Origin: Candidatus Komeilibacteria bacterium S5_K13
Lineage (GTDB): Bacteria > Patescibacteriota > Patescibacteriia > UBA1558 > S5-K13
NCBI GenBank assembly: GCA_019248485.1
Contig: JAEHGL010000005.1
Span: 1 to 40,006 of the forward strand
Length of the DNA stretch: 40,006 bases
Reading direction: 5' to 3'
In this document: in pieces, positions 1 to 8,378 of the stretch
Layout of the letters: the number at the start of each line of letters is the position of its first letter
How positions within the stretch are numbered: the first letter of the stretch is position 1
Notes under the pieces: model-generated
Databases searched by the model: none
What the model was told of the DNA's origin: nothing
The model's input: only the letters and a program-made list of their open reading frames with translations
Translations under genes and position numbers: made by a program

Positions 1-93
1 TTTGCATTGTAAAGGGAAAAGAATACCATTATTAATGATGCCAATATACTAATGTTTACTAATTATACGAATTATATTTGTATATTAGTATTA

Positions 94-128
94 GATTAGT
101 ATTATTAGTATAATTCGTATATTAGCAT
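94..128. repeat. 35-bp AT-rich dispersed repeat, copy 1
   Basis: A 35-bp stretch that recurs at 8556-8590 with one mismatch (T versus C). It lies in an AT-rich tract (about 45-165) built from variants of ATTCGTATATTAG. Only intergenic copies are seen. Function unknown; the tract may also hold the promoter of the following gene, but no clear consensus can be picked out. Confidence 0.8.
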
Positions 129-167
129 CGTGTAATTCGTATATTAATAATTAATAAATAAAAACGT

Positions 168-908
168 ATGTATTTCTTCATTGGAATTGTCGTATTTATT
201 ATTCTTGCTTCAATAAAGCAGGTAAATCAATATGAAAGAGGTGTGAAATTTGGTTTGGGTAAATTTATTGGAATCATGGAACCGGGTTGGAGACTTGTTA
301 TTCCTGTATTTCAATCATATCAAAAAATAGATATGAGAATAAAAGCAGTTGACGTACCAGATCAAGAAGCTATTACAAAAGACAATATCTCAGTAAAAGT
401 AAATGCAGTTATTTATTACAAAGTAAGTCATGCTGAAAAAGCCATCATAGAAGTAGAAAACTTTTATTATGCAGTAAGTCAGCTTGCTCAGACAACAATG
501 AGAAACGTAGTAGGAGAAGTAAATCTTGACGAATTATTGTCAGGAAGAGAAGCAATTGCTGAAAAAATTAGATTAATAGTTGATAAAGCATCAGATGTTT
601 GGGGAATTCAAGTGGATTCAGTAGAGCTAAAGGATGTAACATTACCAGAAGAAATGAAAAGAGTTATTGGCAAGCAAGCAGAAGCTGAGAGAGAAAAAAG
701 ATCTGTAATTATCAAAGCAGAAGGAGAAGTGATAGCCGCTGAAAATCTTGCAAAAGCAGCAAATACACTATCATCATCCGATGGTGCACTTCATCTTAGA
801 ACACTTTCTACAATAAACGACGTAAGCTCAGATCAGTCAAATACAATTGTTTTTGCTGTTCCACTTGAAATACTTCGTGCTTTTGAGAGAATTGGAAAGA
901 AAGAATAA
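168..908 (+). CDS. SPFH/Band-7 domain protein, slipin (stomatin-like)
   Basis: A 246-aa membrane-anchored SPFH protein of the slipin/stomatin group. Residues 1-15 are a hydrophobic anchor. It is followed by the typical opening (QVNQYERGVKFGLGKF, then EPGWRLVIPVF) and the core KIDMRIKAVDVPDQEAITKD. The middle holds RNVVGEVNLDELLSGRE and LKDVTLPEEMKRVIGKQAEAER, the most conserved slipin segments. An Ala/Glu-rich helix (KAEGEVIAAENLAKAA) and a short C-terminal hydrophobic strand follow. Members of this family oligomerise on membranes and often partner with NfeD proteases; no nfeD gene is adjacent here. The length is normal for slipins. There is no Shine-Dalgarno sequence before the ATG, as for most genes in this window. 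Family assignment is firm; the cellular role is not known. Confidence 0.93.
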   Translation: MYFFIGIVVFIILASIKQVNQYERGVKFGLGKFIGIMEPGWRLVIPVFQSYQKIDMRIKAVDVPDQEAITKDNISVKVNAVIYYKVSHAEKAIIEVENFYYAVSQLAQTTMRNVVGEVNLDELLSGREAIAEKIRLIVDKASDVWGIQVDSVELKDVTLPEEMKRVIGKQAEAEREKRSVIIKAEGEVIAAENLAKAANTLSSSDGALHLRTLSTINDVSSDQSNTIVFAVPLEILRAFERIGKKE

Positions 909-920
909 CTAACCTTTGAC

Positions 921-948
921 TTGACAAAGATTACAACAGTATTATTAT
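921..948 (+). promoter_or_regulatory. Probable sigma-70 promoter of the 113-aa gene
   Basis: TTGACA at 921-926, then TATTAT at 943-948 with a 16-bp spacer; an alternative TATAAA at 946-951 would give 19 bp. It lies 45 bp before the ATG at 993, just after the SPFH gene stop, so the downstream gene probably has its own promoter. Confidence 0.5.
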
Positions 949-992
949 AAATATGTGTATAGTTAATAAAACTCAATATTAATCAAAAAAAT

Positions 993-1334
993 ATGAACAT
1001 GGAATGGAATCCAGGAGTTGAGACTCCTAAACAAGATGTGGGAAAGGAAAGGGAAGGTAAAAAAATTTATCATAGAATATTCTCAAGTAATCTTGATGGC
1101 AGTGATGTGTCTCATGGAGAATATATTTATTTAGGACAGAGAGTATCTCCTGGATCATCAGAGTGTTTGGAAGCAACGCAAGAACAACTAAATAAGCAAA
1201 TAGCCAAATTTAGTCAAAAAACTCCAACAAGAAAATTTTGGTTAGAAGCATTGCCTGAAGAGGATGCATTAAAAGCAAATATACAAGGAAGAAAAGATAG
1301 ATATCAACAAAGGGTTGCTGAAGATAAAAAATAA
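993..1334 (+). CDS. Hypothetical protein, 113 aa
   Basis: A small, soluble, highly charged protein with no signal peptide or membrane segment. The middle (residues about 25-55) reads like a compact beta domain (KIYHRIFSSNLDGSDVSHGE, then YIYLGQRVSPGSSECLE). The C-terminal half is rich in Lys, Glu and Gln and probably helical. I do not recognise the family. A consensus-like promoter lies at 921-948 and a hairpin terminator at 1351-1378, so it appears to be a single-gene transcript. The start has no Shine-Dalgarno sequence; a second Met two codons downstream (MNM) is an equally possible start. Confidence 0.7.
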   Translation: MNMEWNPGVETPKQDVGKEREGKKIYHRIFSSNLDGSDVSHGEYIYLGQRVSPGSSECLEATQEQLNKQIAKFSQKTPTRKFWLEALPEEDALKANIQGRKDRYQQRVAEDKK

Positions 1335-1350
1335 TGTGAAATTATATTTA

Positions 1351-1378
1351 AAAAAGCCGTGTTAACTCACGGTTTTTT
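1351..1378 (+). terminator. Rho-independent terminator
   Basis: Stem CCGTG (1357-1361) / CACGG (1368-1372) with a six-base loop, flanked by A5 on the left and T6 on the right. The A/T flanks mean it could work in both directions. It ends the 113-aa gene. Confidence 0.85.
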
Positions 1379-1486
1379 GTTTGATTGCGTTATTGATTTT
1401 TAGGTTATTCTCTGATAAGCTATTTATATAATAAATGTCAATACTACCCCTATATAACAAATAGGTGGCAATTTGTGTTTTTAAAC

Positions 1487-1630
1487 ACAAAATTAAATAC
1501 GAAATTCAAAATCTTAAATTCGAAACAATATTTAAATTCAAAATAAGAAATCATAAACACTTTGAATAATTGTTATTTCAATATTGGTATTTGTTTAGAA
1601 TTTCGAGTTTGGTATTTCGAATTTGCTAAG
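1487..1630. repeat. AT-rich degenerate inverted repeat upstream of uvrB
   Basis: The left arm (about 1487-1545) is made of words such as AAATTCGAAACAATATTTAA. The right arm (about 1575-1630) carries their reverse complements (for example TTTAGAATTTCG and GGTATTTCGAATTT). The same vocabulary recurs before mnmA at 38581-38712. A TTG-initiated reading frame through the right arm joins uvrB in frame, but it is repeat sequence and not a plausible N-terminus. Confidence 0.6.
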
Positions 1631-1633
1631 ATT

Positions 1634-3547
1634 ATGCCTAAACTATTTAAACTACATTCATCATTTAAACCTGCTGGTGATCAACCACAGGCGATAGATA
1701 AACTCAAAAAGGGACTTGAGAAAAGTTTTGATTTTCAGACATTAATGGGCGTGACAGGAAGTGGTAAAACATTTACAGTTGCAAATATTATCTCAGAACT
1801 TGATAAACCAGTTCTTGTGATTGCACCAAATAAATCTCTTGCTGCTCAATTATATAGAGAATATAAAAACTTTTTTCCTGAAAACGCAGTTCATTATTTT
1901 GTATCATATTATGACTATTATCAACCAGAAGCATATTTACCAATTACTGACACATATATCGATAAAGAAGCTATGATAAATCAGGAAATTGATAAACTTC
2001 GTCATGGTGCTACAACGGCACTTTCAACAAGGCGCGACGTAATAATAGTTGCATCTGTCTCTTGCATATACAATCTTGGAGTTCCTGAGAATTATCAAGG
2101 ATCATTAATTCATCTTGAAACAAATCAAGTTATTACACGAGCCGACTTAATATTTCAGCTTATCAAAATTCATTTTGAAAGAACAAATGGAGTTTTAACT
2201 CGTGGCCAATTTAGAATAAGAGGCAATGTTTTTGAAATAAAGCCAATGAATGAAGATATTACCTATAGAATAGAGCTAGAAGATCAGATAATTCAAGATA
2301 TTAATATAGTAGATAATGTATCTCAAAATATTTTAGAAAACTTGAGTGAGATATTGATATTTCCGCCCAAACATTTCATATCATCAGCTCCTCAAACAAT
2401 GGAGGCTATAAAAAATATAAAAAGTGAATTAAAAGAAAGACTAGCTTATTTTAAAAAAAATAAATTATATCTTGAGGCAGAGAGAATTGAAAGACGCACA
2501 AAATATGATATTGAAATGATGAAATCAATTGGCTATTGTCATGGAATAGAAAATTACTCTCGTCATTTGTCGGGAAAGCTTGCAGGAGAAGCACCTGACT
2601 CATTACTCGCATATTTTCCAAGGGTGAATGGAAAAGCAGATTTTCTTACAATAATAGACGAATCACATATTGCAGTTCCACAAATTGGTGGAATGTATGA
2701 AGGTGACAGAAGTAGAAAACAGGCACTTGTAAAATATGGTTGGAGATTACCATCTGCACTTGATAATAGACCTCTACGATTTGAAGAATTCAAAAAACGA
2801 ATTGGGCAAGTAATTTTTACCACTGCAACGCCTGGAAAGTTTGAATATGAGCATTCAAAGGCCGTTATAGAGCAAATTATACGTCCTACAGGCCTCATTG
2901 ACCCAGAAATAGAAATTAGACCAGTGTTCGATAAAAAACACAACAGAAGCCAAATAAATGACATAATGGATGAGATCGAAAGACTTGCAAAAATACACGA
3001 GAGAGTGATAGTAAACACATTAACAAAAAAACAAGCAGAGGATTTGCATGCATATTTAACTGAACATAAATTTAGATCTAATTATGTTCACTCTGATGTA
3101 AAAACTTTTGAAAGAAATGAAATACTAAAAGATTTCAGACTTGGGAAGTTTGATGTGTTAATTGGTGTAAACTTACTTCGTGAAGGACTAGACTTACCAG
3201 AAGTAACTCTTGTTGCAATTCTTGACGCAGACAGAGAAGGTTTTCTTCGAAGCGAAACATCGCTAATGCAAACAATGGGTCGTGCAGCGCGAAATGTGAA
3301 AGGGAAAATAATACTTTATGCTGATAAAACAACTGACTCAATGAAAAAAGCAATTAAAGAAGTTGAACGACGTAGAAAAAAACAAATTGAATATAATACC
3401 AAATATAATATAACACCAAAAACAATTAAAAAAGATATAGAAGATTTTCTTGATATTTCAACTGAAGATGATAAAAATGTCAAATTACAAATGTCAAATA
3501 TCAAATCAATATCAAAGATTAAAAAGTCAAAAGTTAAAAGAATTTGA
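1634..3547 (+). CDS. uvrB: Excinuclease ABC subunit B, lacking the C-terminal UVR domain
   Basis: UvrB is the DNA-damage-verifying helicase of nucleotide excision repair; it receives DNA from UvrA and recruits UvrC. The ATG at 1634 is chosen because the protein then begins PKLFKLHSSFKPAGDQPQAI, the usual UvrB start; an upstream in-frame TTG at 1562 would only add translated repeat. Visible features are Walker A GVTGSGKT (residues 39-46), the damage-probing hairpin YYDYYQPEAY (92-101), DESH (motif II), and motif VI QTMGRAARN. The canonical part ends at ITPKTIKKDIEDFLDI. Full-length UvrBs continue about 50-60 residues with a UVR helical hairpin (LEFEEAAxxRD type) that binds UvrC. Here there is only a 28-residue basic tail encoded by an AT-rich repeat arm, and the UVR motif is absent. 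Length is 637 aa against about 660-670. Function as UvrB is certain; how it contacts UvrC is open. Confidence 0.96.
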   Translation: MPKLFKLHSSFKPAGDQPQAIDKLKKGLEKSFDFQTLMGVTGSGKTFTVANIISELDKPVLVIAPNKSLAAQLYREYKNFFPENAVHYFVSYYDYYQPEAYLPITDTYIDKEAMINQEIDKLRHGATTALSTRRDVIIVASVSCIYNLGVPENYQGSLIHLETNQVITRADLIFQLIKIHFERTNGVLTRGQFRIRGNVFEIKPMNEDITYRIELEDQIIQDINIVDNVSQNILENLSEILIFPPKHFISSAPQTMEAIKNIKSELKERLAYFKKNKLYLEAERIERRTKYDIEMMKSIGYCHGIENYSRHLSGKLAGEAPDSLLAYFPRVNGKADFLTIIDESHIAVPQIGGMYEGDRSRKQALVKYGWRLPSALDNRPLRFEEFKKRIGQVIFTTATPGKFEYEHSKAVIEQIIRPTGLIDPEIEIRPVFDKKHNRSQINDIMDEIERLAKIHERVIVNTLTKKQAEDLHAYLTEHKFRSNYVHSDVKTFERNEILKDFRLGKFDVLIGVNLLREGLDLPEVTLVAILDADREGFLRSETSLMQTMGRAARNVKGKIILYADKTTDSMKKAIKEVERRRKKQIEYNTKYNITPKTIKKDIEDFLDISTEDDKNVKLQMSNIKSISKIKKSKVKRI

Positions 3548-3592
3548 AATTAAATAATTTGATATTTGGATTTGATTTGACATTGCCATTTG
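3474..3592. repeat. AT-rich inverted repeat overlapping the uvrB 3' end
   Basis: The left arm (about 3474-3514) has ATGTCAAATTACAAATGTCA and ATATCAAATC. The right arm (about 3555-3592) holds the reverse complements TTTGATATTTGG, GATTTGATTTGACATT and CCATTTGG. The left arm is read as the last about 20 codons of uvrB, and the TGA stop (3545-3547) lies in the spacer. This suggests the repeat replaced the native end of uvrB. Confidence 0.65.
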
Positions 3593-3593
3593 G

Positions 3594-3656
3594 CCCCGAA
3601 GGATCATGGCCGAGGGGGATATTGCTCGCCTCGCTGAAGCTGTGGCGAAGCGGGGA
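3594..3656. repeat. GC-rich palindromic patch
   Basis: A GC-rich island in an AT-rich surround. The first part is GGCCCCGAAGGATCATGGCC and the second CTCGCCTCGCTGAAGCTGTG followed by GCGAAGCGGGG, which contains CGCC...GGCG arms. It resembles, in reverse orientation, the palindromes at 9726-9752 and 11588-11613. It directly precedes the duplicated uvrA stump. Confidence 0.55.
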
Positions 3657-3676
3657 AATTTGTAATTAACACATCT

Positions 3677-3733
3677 ATGAACGAACAAATTATAATAAAA
3701 GGTGCGAAAAAGATAAAAAGAATAATAATATAA
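3677..3733 (+). pseudogene. Duplicated 5' stump of uvrA (19-codon remnant)
   Basis: Bases 3677-3705 match the first 29 bases of the intact uvrA (5108-5136) with a single C/T difference. The matching part encodes [10 protein letters not shown] in both. After that the frame runs into lysine-rich codons and stops with TAA at 3731-3733, four bases before the next gene. Chance cannot explain 28 of 29 identical bases starting exactly at the ATG. The likely history is that uvrB and uvrA were adjacent, and material was inserted with duplication of the uvrA head. Confidence 0.8.
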
Positions 3734-3737
3734 ACAT

Positions 3738-4964
3738 ATGGAAAATATTTTTAAAAGAATGTTTAAAAATTCAAATGAAGCAACAAAAAGCTCAGAAACG
3801 ATAAAAAGTCCTGAGCAACAATTGGATCCAGAAAAACAAAAATATATTGATAACTTAAAAAAATATATTTATTGTAGTTCGTGTGACGGAAACCTTGCCT
3901 TAGAAAGACAACTTTGGATTGATGATAATCATATAAACATAAATTTAGAAAGTTATGTTTATTATTCTTTGAGTGGAGCAGATCCCAAAAAGTATTTTGC
4001 AATGAAACAATTAATAGATTCTTTTTATAATAATAATTTTGATATAAATCTTATAAAAGGAAATGTTAGAAAACCAATTCGAGATCCAATTTTGGGTTTA
4101 AAAAATATTGATTGGGAATATATACAAAAAAAAGCAATATTACTACAAAAAATACGGGAAGGTAAATTGAATGATTTTGATGAAAGAAAAATAAAAAAGA
4201 TAATAGGTAAAAACGAGTTTGAAAGAGTGCTGAAAATCACAGATTCAGAGTTAGAAATAGAAAGATTGCGTCTTGAAAAAGAGCAAAGGGCCAGTAGATT
4301 AAAGGAATTTCAAGAATCTGGAAAAGATAAAGACCCTCTTATGGCTAGTGATGTAAATTTTTCTCTATTAGATATTCATTCCAATGGTTCTAATTCTAAA
4401 AATCCACCTATTTTGGGATTGCAATCTGAATTTCCAGAAAATTTAGTAAATTTATCAATAAATGTAAAACAAATTGAAGGAATTCATAGCAAAGAAAGAT
4501 ATAATGATAAAGAATATGAAAATGGTGGATTTTTTGATATTGCTGATACAAGTGGATTTCTGCCTCCAAAAGCAATAGAGAAAATAGTAGAAAAAGACAA
4601 AAAATCTGTGGTTGTAATCTATGGAGGACATTTAAAGCTATGTTTTGGTTCTGCTTTTCGTCAAATTTTAGAAGCTTCATCTTCTAATTCTCCTAAAGCA
4701 ATAGATATACATGTTCCACTGGATAAGTGTTATGACATAGCAGACTCTCAAACAGATGGATATAAATTATCAATAATACCATATGATTCTTCTCAATTTG
4801 AATTGTATAAAGATGGAGAAATTATAAAAGTTGATAAAAATGTAAAACCAGAAAATCCAAGAAGTAGAATCTATTTGTGGAGTGATACTTCAAAAATGTT
4901 AGAGGTAATTAATACGCAACATAGGCTCGATGAGGTTAGAAAGAAAATAAATGTAAAAGAGTGA
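3738..4964 (+). CDS. Hypothetical protein, 408 aa, between uvrB and uvrA
   Basis: I do not recognise this protein. It is soluble, without signal peptide or membrane segment. Residues 1-40 are charged and probably disordered. Residues 40-55 contain a CSSC pair. Residues about 130-215 are strongly helical and charged (KKIIGKNEFERVLKITDSEL, then RLRLEKEQRASRLKEFQESG). The C-terminal half (about 225-400) looks like a mixed alpha/beta domain with VVVIYGGHLKLCFGSAFRQI and AIDIHVPLDKCYDIA; the GGH-containing strand might be a ligand site, but this is a guess. It ends with TGA immediately against the terminal inverted repeat of the MITE-like element. It sits between uvrB and uvrA next to a duplicated uvrA stump, so it is probably an insertion and not part of the repair pathway. 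Confidence 0.8.
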   Translation: MENIFKRMFKNSNEATKSSETIKSPEQQLDPEKQKYIDNLKKYIYCSSCDGNLALERQLWIDDNHININLESYVYYSLSGADPKKYFAMKQLIDSFYNNNFDINLIKGNVRKPIRDPILGLKNIDWEYIQKKAILLQKIREGKLNDFDERKIKKIIGKNEFERVLKITDSELEIERLRLEKEQRASRLKEFQESGKDKDPLMASDVNFSLLDIHSNGSNSKNPPILGLQSEFPENLVNLSINVKQIEGIHSKERYNDKEYENGGFFDIADTSGFLPPKAIEKIVEKDKKSVVVIYGGHLKLCFGSAFRQILEASSSNSPKAIDIHVPLDKCYDIADSQTDGYKLSIIPYDSSQFELYKDGEIIKVDKNVKPENPRSRIYLWSDTSKMLEVINTQHRLDEVRKKINVKE

Positions 4965-5090
4965 AATTTTCCCTTTGCAATTAAAAAATAATTCTTTCTT
5001 GTCATTATCGGGCTTGACCCGATAATCCAGTTATATAGAGTCATTATTTATATGGATTCCCTCCTACGCGAGAATGATAAAGGGAAAATT
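4965..5090. mobile_element. 126-bp MITE-like element with 12-bp terminal inverted repeats
   Basis: AATTTTCCCTTT at 4965-4976 is the perfect reverse complement of AAAGGGAAAATT at 5079-5090. Inside is a perfect 9-bp stem ATTATCGGG / CCCGATAAT (5004-5012 / 5018-5026) and a second half (GGATTCCCTCCTACGCGAGA) resembling widespread bacterial palindromic repeats. No open reading frame is present, so any movement would need a transposase in trans. The left end touches the TGA of the preceding gene; the right end lies 17 bp before uvrA. Confidence 0.7.
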
Positions 5091-5107
5091 ACTAAATATA
5101 AATATTT

Positions 5108-7636
5108 ATGAATGAACAAATTATAATAAAAGGTGCCAGGATGCATAATCTAAAAAATATAGATTTAGAAATTCCACACAACAAATTAACAGTAATAACA
5201 GGACTTTCTGGTAGTGGAAAGTCGTCTCTTGCTTTTGATACTATTTTTGCTGAAGGTCAGCGTCAATACGTAGAATCACTTTCACCATACATGAGACAAT
5301 TTTTGGGTCAGAAAAAACCCGCTGATGTAGATGAAATAATTGGACTTGCACCATCAATTTCAATTGATCAAAAAGCACTTTCTCACAATCCAAGATCAAC
5401 AGTAGGAACTCTTACTGATATTTATGATTACTTAAGAATTCTTTATGCAAGAGTTGGTGAAGTATTTTGTCCTTTGTGTGGGACAAAAATAGAAAAATTA
5501 TCACTTGAGGAAATGATAGATATAATTATTTCTAAAAAAGTTAGTGATAAAGATTTTGCAGTAATACTTTCTCCAATTGTAATGGATAGAAAAGGAGAAT
5601 ATTATCAAATGCTTTATGATTATCTAAAACTTGGCTATGGAGAAGTTAGAGTTGATGGAAAAATGCATTCACTTCGCGAAAAAATTGTACTAGATCCAAA
5701 GAAAAAGCACAGTATTGATTTGGTAGTTGATAAAGTAATGTTATCTGATGAAACAAGATTATTTGAAGCAGTAGAAAGTTCACTAGCATATAGCAATGGT
5801 CTTGTAATTGTTCAAATAAACAAAGAAGAATTTTTATTATCATCAAACTGGACTTGTCCAAATGATAGTTTTTCATTTCCAGAAGTAGAGCCAAGATTAT
5901 TTTCATTTAATTCTCCACACGGTGCATGTGAAAAATGTTTTGGTTTAGGAAAAATTGGTTTCAAGGGAAAAGTATGTGACAAATGTAATGGTAGAAGATT
6001 ACGAGATGAAGCATTGTCAGTTAGAATTGGAAAACATAACATTGCAGAAGTTTGTGATTTGTCTATTGATAAGGCAATTGAATTTTTTAAGCATTTCAAA
6101 GACAAAATGACAAAACGACAACACGCAATTGCTGATTTGGTAATTAATCAAATTATAAATAGATATGAATTTTTATCAAAAGTTGGTTTAAATTATTTAT
6201 CACTTAGTCGTGAAGCAGAAACATTGTCAGGTGGAGAAGCGCAACGTATAAGATTATCATCTCAGATTGGATCTCAACTTTCTCGCACGCTTTATGTGCT
6301 TGATGAGCCAACAATTGGGCTTCATGAAAGAGATACTGATAGATTAATAGAAACTCTAAAAGCACTACGAGATAAAAACAATACTGTAATAATTGTTGAG
6401 CATGACGAAAGAACTATTCTTGAGTCAGATTATTTAGTTGACCTCGGACCTCTTGCTGGAGTTCACGGTGGTGAAGTTATGGCAATTGGAAATACTTTAG
6501 ATTTACTTGATAGTAAGAAAGATCCGACTTCGCTGAAAGCTACGTCGCGATCCAAATTTGAAAATTCGCTGACTTTACAATATTTAAGAGGTGAAAGAAA
6601 AATTGAATTACCAGCTCACAGACGTGATAAAAATAAAGGATCTATAAAAATTGTCGGAGCAAAAGCAAATAATCTAAAAGGAGTAAATGTAGAAATCCCA
6701 TTAGGCAGAATGGTTGGAATTACTGGTGTCTCTGGTAGTGGTAAATCATCACTTATCTATGATGTGCTTTATAAAAATATCATCAAGATACAACATAGAC
6801 CTACAAAGCCAAATTTAGAAAATGTGAAAGAAATAAAGGGGCTTGAGTATGTTGATAAGCTAGTAATTATAAATCAATCACCAATAGGACGAACTCCGAG
6901 ATCAAATCCAGCAACATACACTGGAATATTTTCACCTATCAGAGAATTCTTTGCAGAACTTCCTGAGTCCCGTGAAAGAGCATACACATTATCTCGTTTT
7001 TCATTCAATCGCGCAGGTGGAAGATGTGAAGCTTGCTCTGGTGCAGGATTTAACCTCATTGAAATGCATTTTTTACCACCAGTGCTTGTGGAGTGTGAAG
7101 TTTGTCATGGCAAAAGATTTAACAGAGAAACATTGCAAGTAAAATACAAAAATCACAGTATTGCTGATGTTCTTGATCTTACAATTGACGAGGCATACAA
7201 ACTTTTTGATGGAAATTATTATATTACTGATAAATTAAAAGTTCTAATAGAAGTTGGACTTGGATATTTGAAATTAGGTCAATCAGCAACAACTCTTTCA
7301 GGTGGAGAAGCTCAGCGCATAAAACTCGCAAAAGAGCTTACAAACACACTTGGAAAACGCACATTATACTTGTTGGATGAGCCCACAACAGGACTTCATT
7401 ATCATGATATTGAATTATTGCTTCACGTGTTAAACAAACTTGTAGAACGTGGAAACACAATTCTGATTATTGAGCATAATTTGCATGTTATAAAATCAAT
7501 GGATTATATAATAGATCTTGGTCCTGATGGTGGGGAAAATGGTGGTCGTGTAATTGCTTACGGAACACCCGACGAAATAGCAAATAATCCTAAGAGTGTG
7601 ACGGGTGAATATTTGAAGAGTTATCTGAAGAAGTAA
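5108..7636 (+). CDS. uvrA: Excinuclease ABC subunit A, short form without insertion domain
   Basis: UvrA is the dimeric, two-ATPase DNA-damage sensor of nucleotide excision repair; it loads UvrB. Seen are Walker [10 protein letters not shown] (residues 32-40), the UvrB-binding region (about 120-250), first signature [16 protein letters not shown] with [14 protein letters not shown], second Walker [10 protein letters not shown], zinc finger CEACSGAG...CEVCHGKR, second [15 protein letters not shown], and [11 protein letters not shown]. Length is 842 aa against about 940. The difference is mostly at the first zinc module: C274/C277 and C290/C293 are only 12 residues apart, where most UvrAs have an insertion domain of about 100 residues. 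The accessory pair CPLC (121-124) is matched by CPND (250-253), so one cysteine is missing. Residues about 472-483 are encoded by a GC-rich palindrome. There is no Shine-Dalgarno sequence. A terminator follows at 7680. Confidence 0.97.
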   Translation: MNEQIIIKGARMHNLKNIDLEIPHNKLTVITGLSGSGKSSLAFDTIFAEGQRQYVESLSPYMRQFLGQKKPADVDEIIGLAPSISIDQKALSHNPRSTVGTLTDIYDYLRILYARVGEVFCPLCGTKIEKLSLEEMIDIIISKKVSDKDFAVILSPIVMDRKGEYYQMLYDYLKLGYGEVRVDGKMHSLREKIVLDPKKKHSIDLVVDKVMLSDETRLFEAVESSLAYSNGLVIVQINKEEFLLSSNWTCPNDSFSFPEVEPRLFSFNSPHGACEKCFGLGKIGFKGKVCDKCNGRRLRDEALSVRIGKHNIAEVCDLSIDKAIEFFKHFKDKMTKRQHAIADLVINQIINRYEFLSKVGLNYLSLSREAETLSGGEAQRIRLSSQIGSQLSRTLYVLDEPTIGLHERDTDRLIETLKALRDKNNTVIIVEHDERTILESDYLVDLGPLAGVHGGEVMAIGNTLDLLDSKKDPTSLKATSRSKFENSLTLQYLRGERKIELPAHRRDKNKGSIKIVGAKANNLKGVNVEIPLGRMVGITGVSGSGKSSLIYDVLYKNIIKIQHRPTKPNLENVKEIKGLEYVDKLVIINQSPIGRTPRSNPATYTGIFSPIREFFAELPESRERAYTLSRFSFNRAGGRCEACSGAGFNLIEMHFLPPVLVECEVCHGKRFNRETLQVKYKNHSIADVLDLTIDEAYKLFDGNYYITDKLKVLIEVGLGYLKLGQSATTLSGGEAQRIKLAKELTNTLGKRTLYLLDEPTTGLHYHDIELLLHVLNKLVERGNTILIIEHNLHVIKSMDYIIDLGPDGGENGGRVIAYGTPDEIANNPKSVTGEYLKSYLKK
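6521..6553. repeat. GC-rich palindrome inside uvrA
   Basis: GATCCGAC (6521-6528) pairs with GTCG-C-GATC (6544-6552), with an inner GCT-GAA-AGC hairpin. It encodes about 11 residues ([12 protein letters not shown]) in the variable loop before SLTLQYLRG, where other UvrAs have only a short linker. Its GC content stands out from the flanking gene. Probably an in-frame insertion tolerated in a loop. Confidence 0.6.
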
Positions 7637-7679
7637 AAGCTATATTGCATTTTAAAATAAAAGTTGTAATATAAATATG

Positions 7680-7700
7680 AAGGCCGTTAAAGGCTTTTTT
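7680..7700 (+). terminator. Terminator after uvrA
   Basis: AAGGCC (7680-7685), six-base loop, GGCTTT (7692-7697), continuing into a T run. Weak stem (six pairs, one G-T) but well placed 44 bp after the uvrA stop. Confidence 0.6.
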
Positions 7701-7723
7701 ATTTATTTAAAAAAATCCAATAT

Positions 7724-8350
7724 ATGTTAGTTTTCATTGATGATTCTGGAGACCCAGGATTTAAAATAGAAAAAGGCTCCACGCCATATTTTGTTATTTC
7801 AATGGTTATATTTGATGATAATCTTGAGGCAGAAAAAACCGCTATTGCTATTAAAGAATTAAAAAGAAAAATCCATTTTAGTGAAAATACTGAATTTAGA
7901 TTTTTTAAAACTAGTTCAATTAATAAAAAGAAATTTTTAAATGTTGTTAATAATTTTAAATTTCGTGTTAGGTGTTTAGTTGTTGATAAATCTTTTATAA
8001 AAAGTCGGGAACTAAAACAAAATAAAAATTCTTTTTATTCATATTTCATTAAAGAGGTTTTGAGAAATAATAATGATACAATCTTAAACGCAAAAATAAA
8101 AATTGACGGCAGCGGCGACAGGATATTTAGACAAAATTTTCTTACATATTTAAGAAAAGAATTAAATTCAAGAGATAAAGTCATAATGAAGCAATGTAAG
8201 ATGATTGATTCAAAAAAAGATGTATTAATACAAATGGCTGACATGGTAGCTGGCAGTATAAATAGATTTTATAATAATGATAAAAAAGATAATATTATTT
8301 ATAAAAATATAATAAAAAAGCATATAGAAGATGAGTGGAAATTCAAGTAA
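7724..8350 (+). CDS. DUF3800 family protein (RNase H-like fold)
   Basis: A 208-aa protein with the DUF3800 hallmarks: an N-terminal acidic strand MLVFIDDSGDPGF (Asp6/Asp7, Asp10), a middle acidic strand KIKIDGSGDR, and the C-terminal helix IQMADMVAGSINRFY. DUF3800 proteins are predicted RNase H-like nucleases, often found in phages and defence or accessory islands. Biochemical function is largely unknown. The length is typical. The gene stands alone between the uvrA terminator and a bidirectional terminator at 8352-8378, which it shares with a candidate small RNA transcribed toward it. The ATG has no Shine-Dalgarno sequence. Confidence 0.88.
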   Translation: MLVFIDDSGDPGFKIEKGSTPYFVISMVIFDDNLEAEKTAIAIKELKRKIHFSENTEFRFFKTSSINKKKFLNVVNNFKFRVRCLVVDKSFIKSRELKQNKNSFYSYFIKEVLRNNNDTILNAKIKIDGSGDRIFRQNFLTYLRKELNSRDKVIMKQCKMIDSKKDVLIQMADMVAGSINRFYNNDKKDNIIYKNIIKKHIEDEWKFK

Positions 8351-8351
8351 T

Positions 8352-8378
8352 AAAAAAACCTCCTAAAAAGGAGCTTTT
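8352..8378. terminator. Bidirectional terminator between the DUF3800 gene and a minus-strand RNA
   Basis: Stem CTCCT (8360-8364) / AGGAG (8369-8373) with A4 loop, A7 on the left and TTTT on the right of the plus strand. On the minus strand it ends in T7, so it is the stronger terminator in that direction. Confidence 0.8.

Noticed and set aside
1562-1633. N-terminal extension of uvrB from TTG 1562
   Set aside because: The extension is translated AT-rich repeat; the ATG at 1634 gives the normal UvrB start.
2563-3018. 151-aa minus-strand frame opposite uvrB
   Set aside because: It is the shadow of a well-conserved gene, has no start signals and no recognisable domain.
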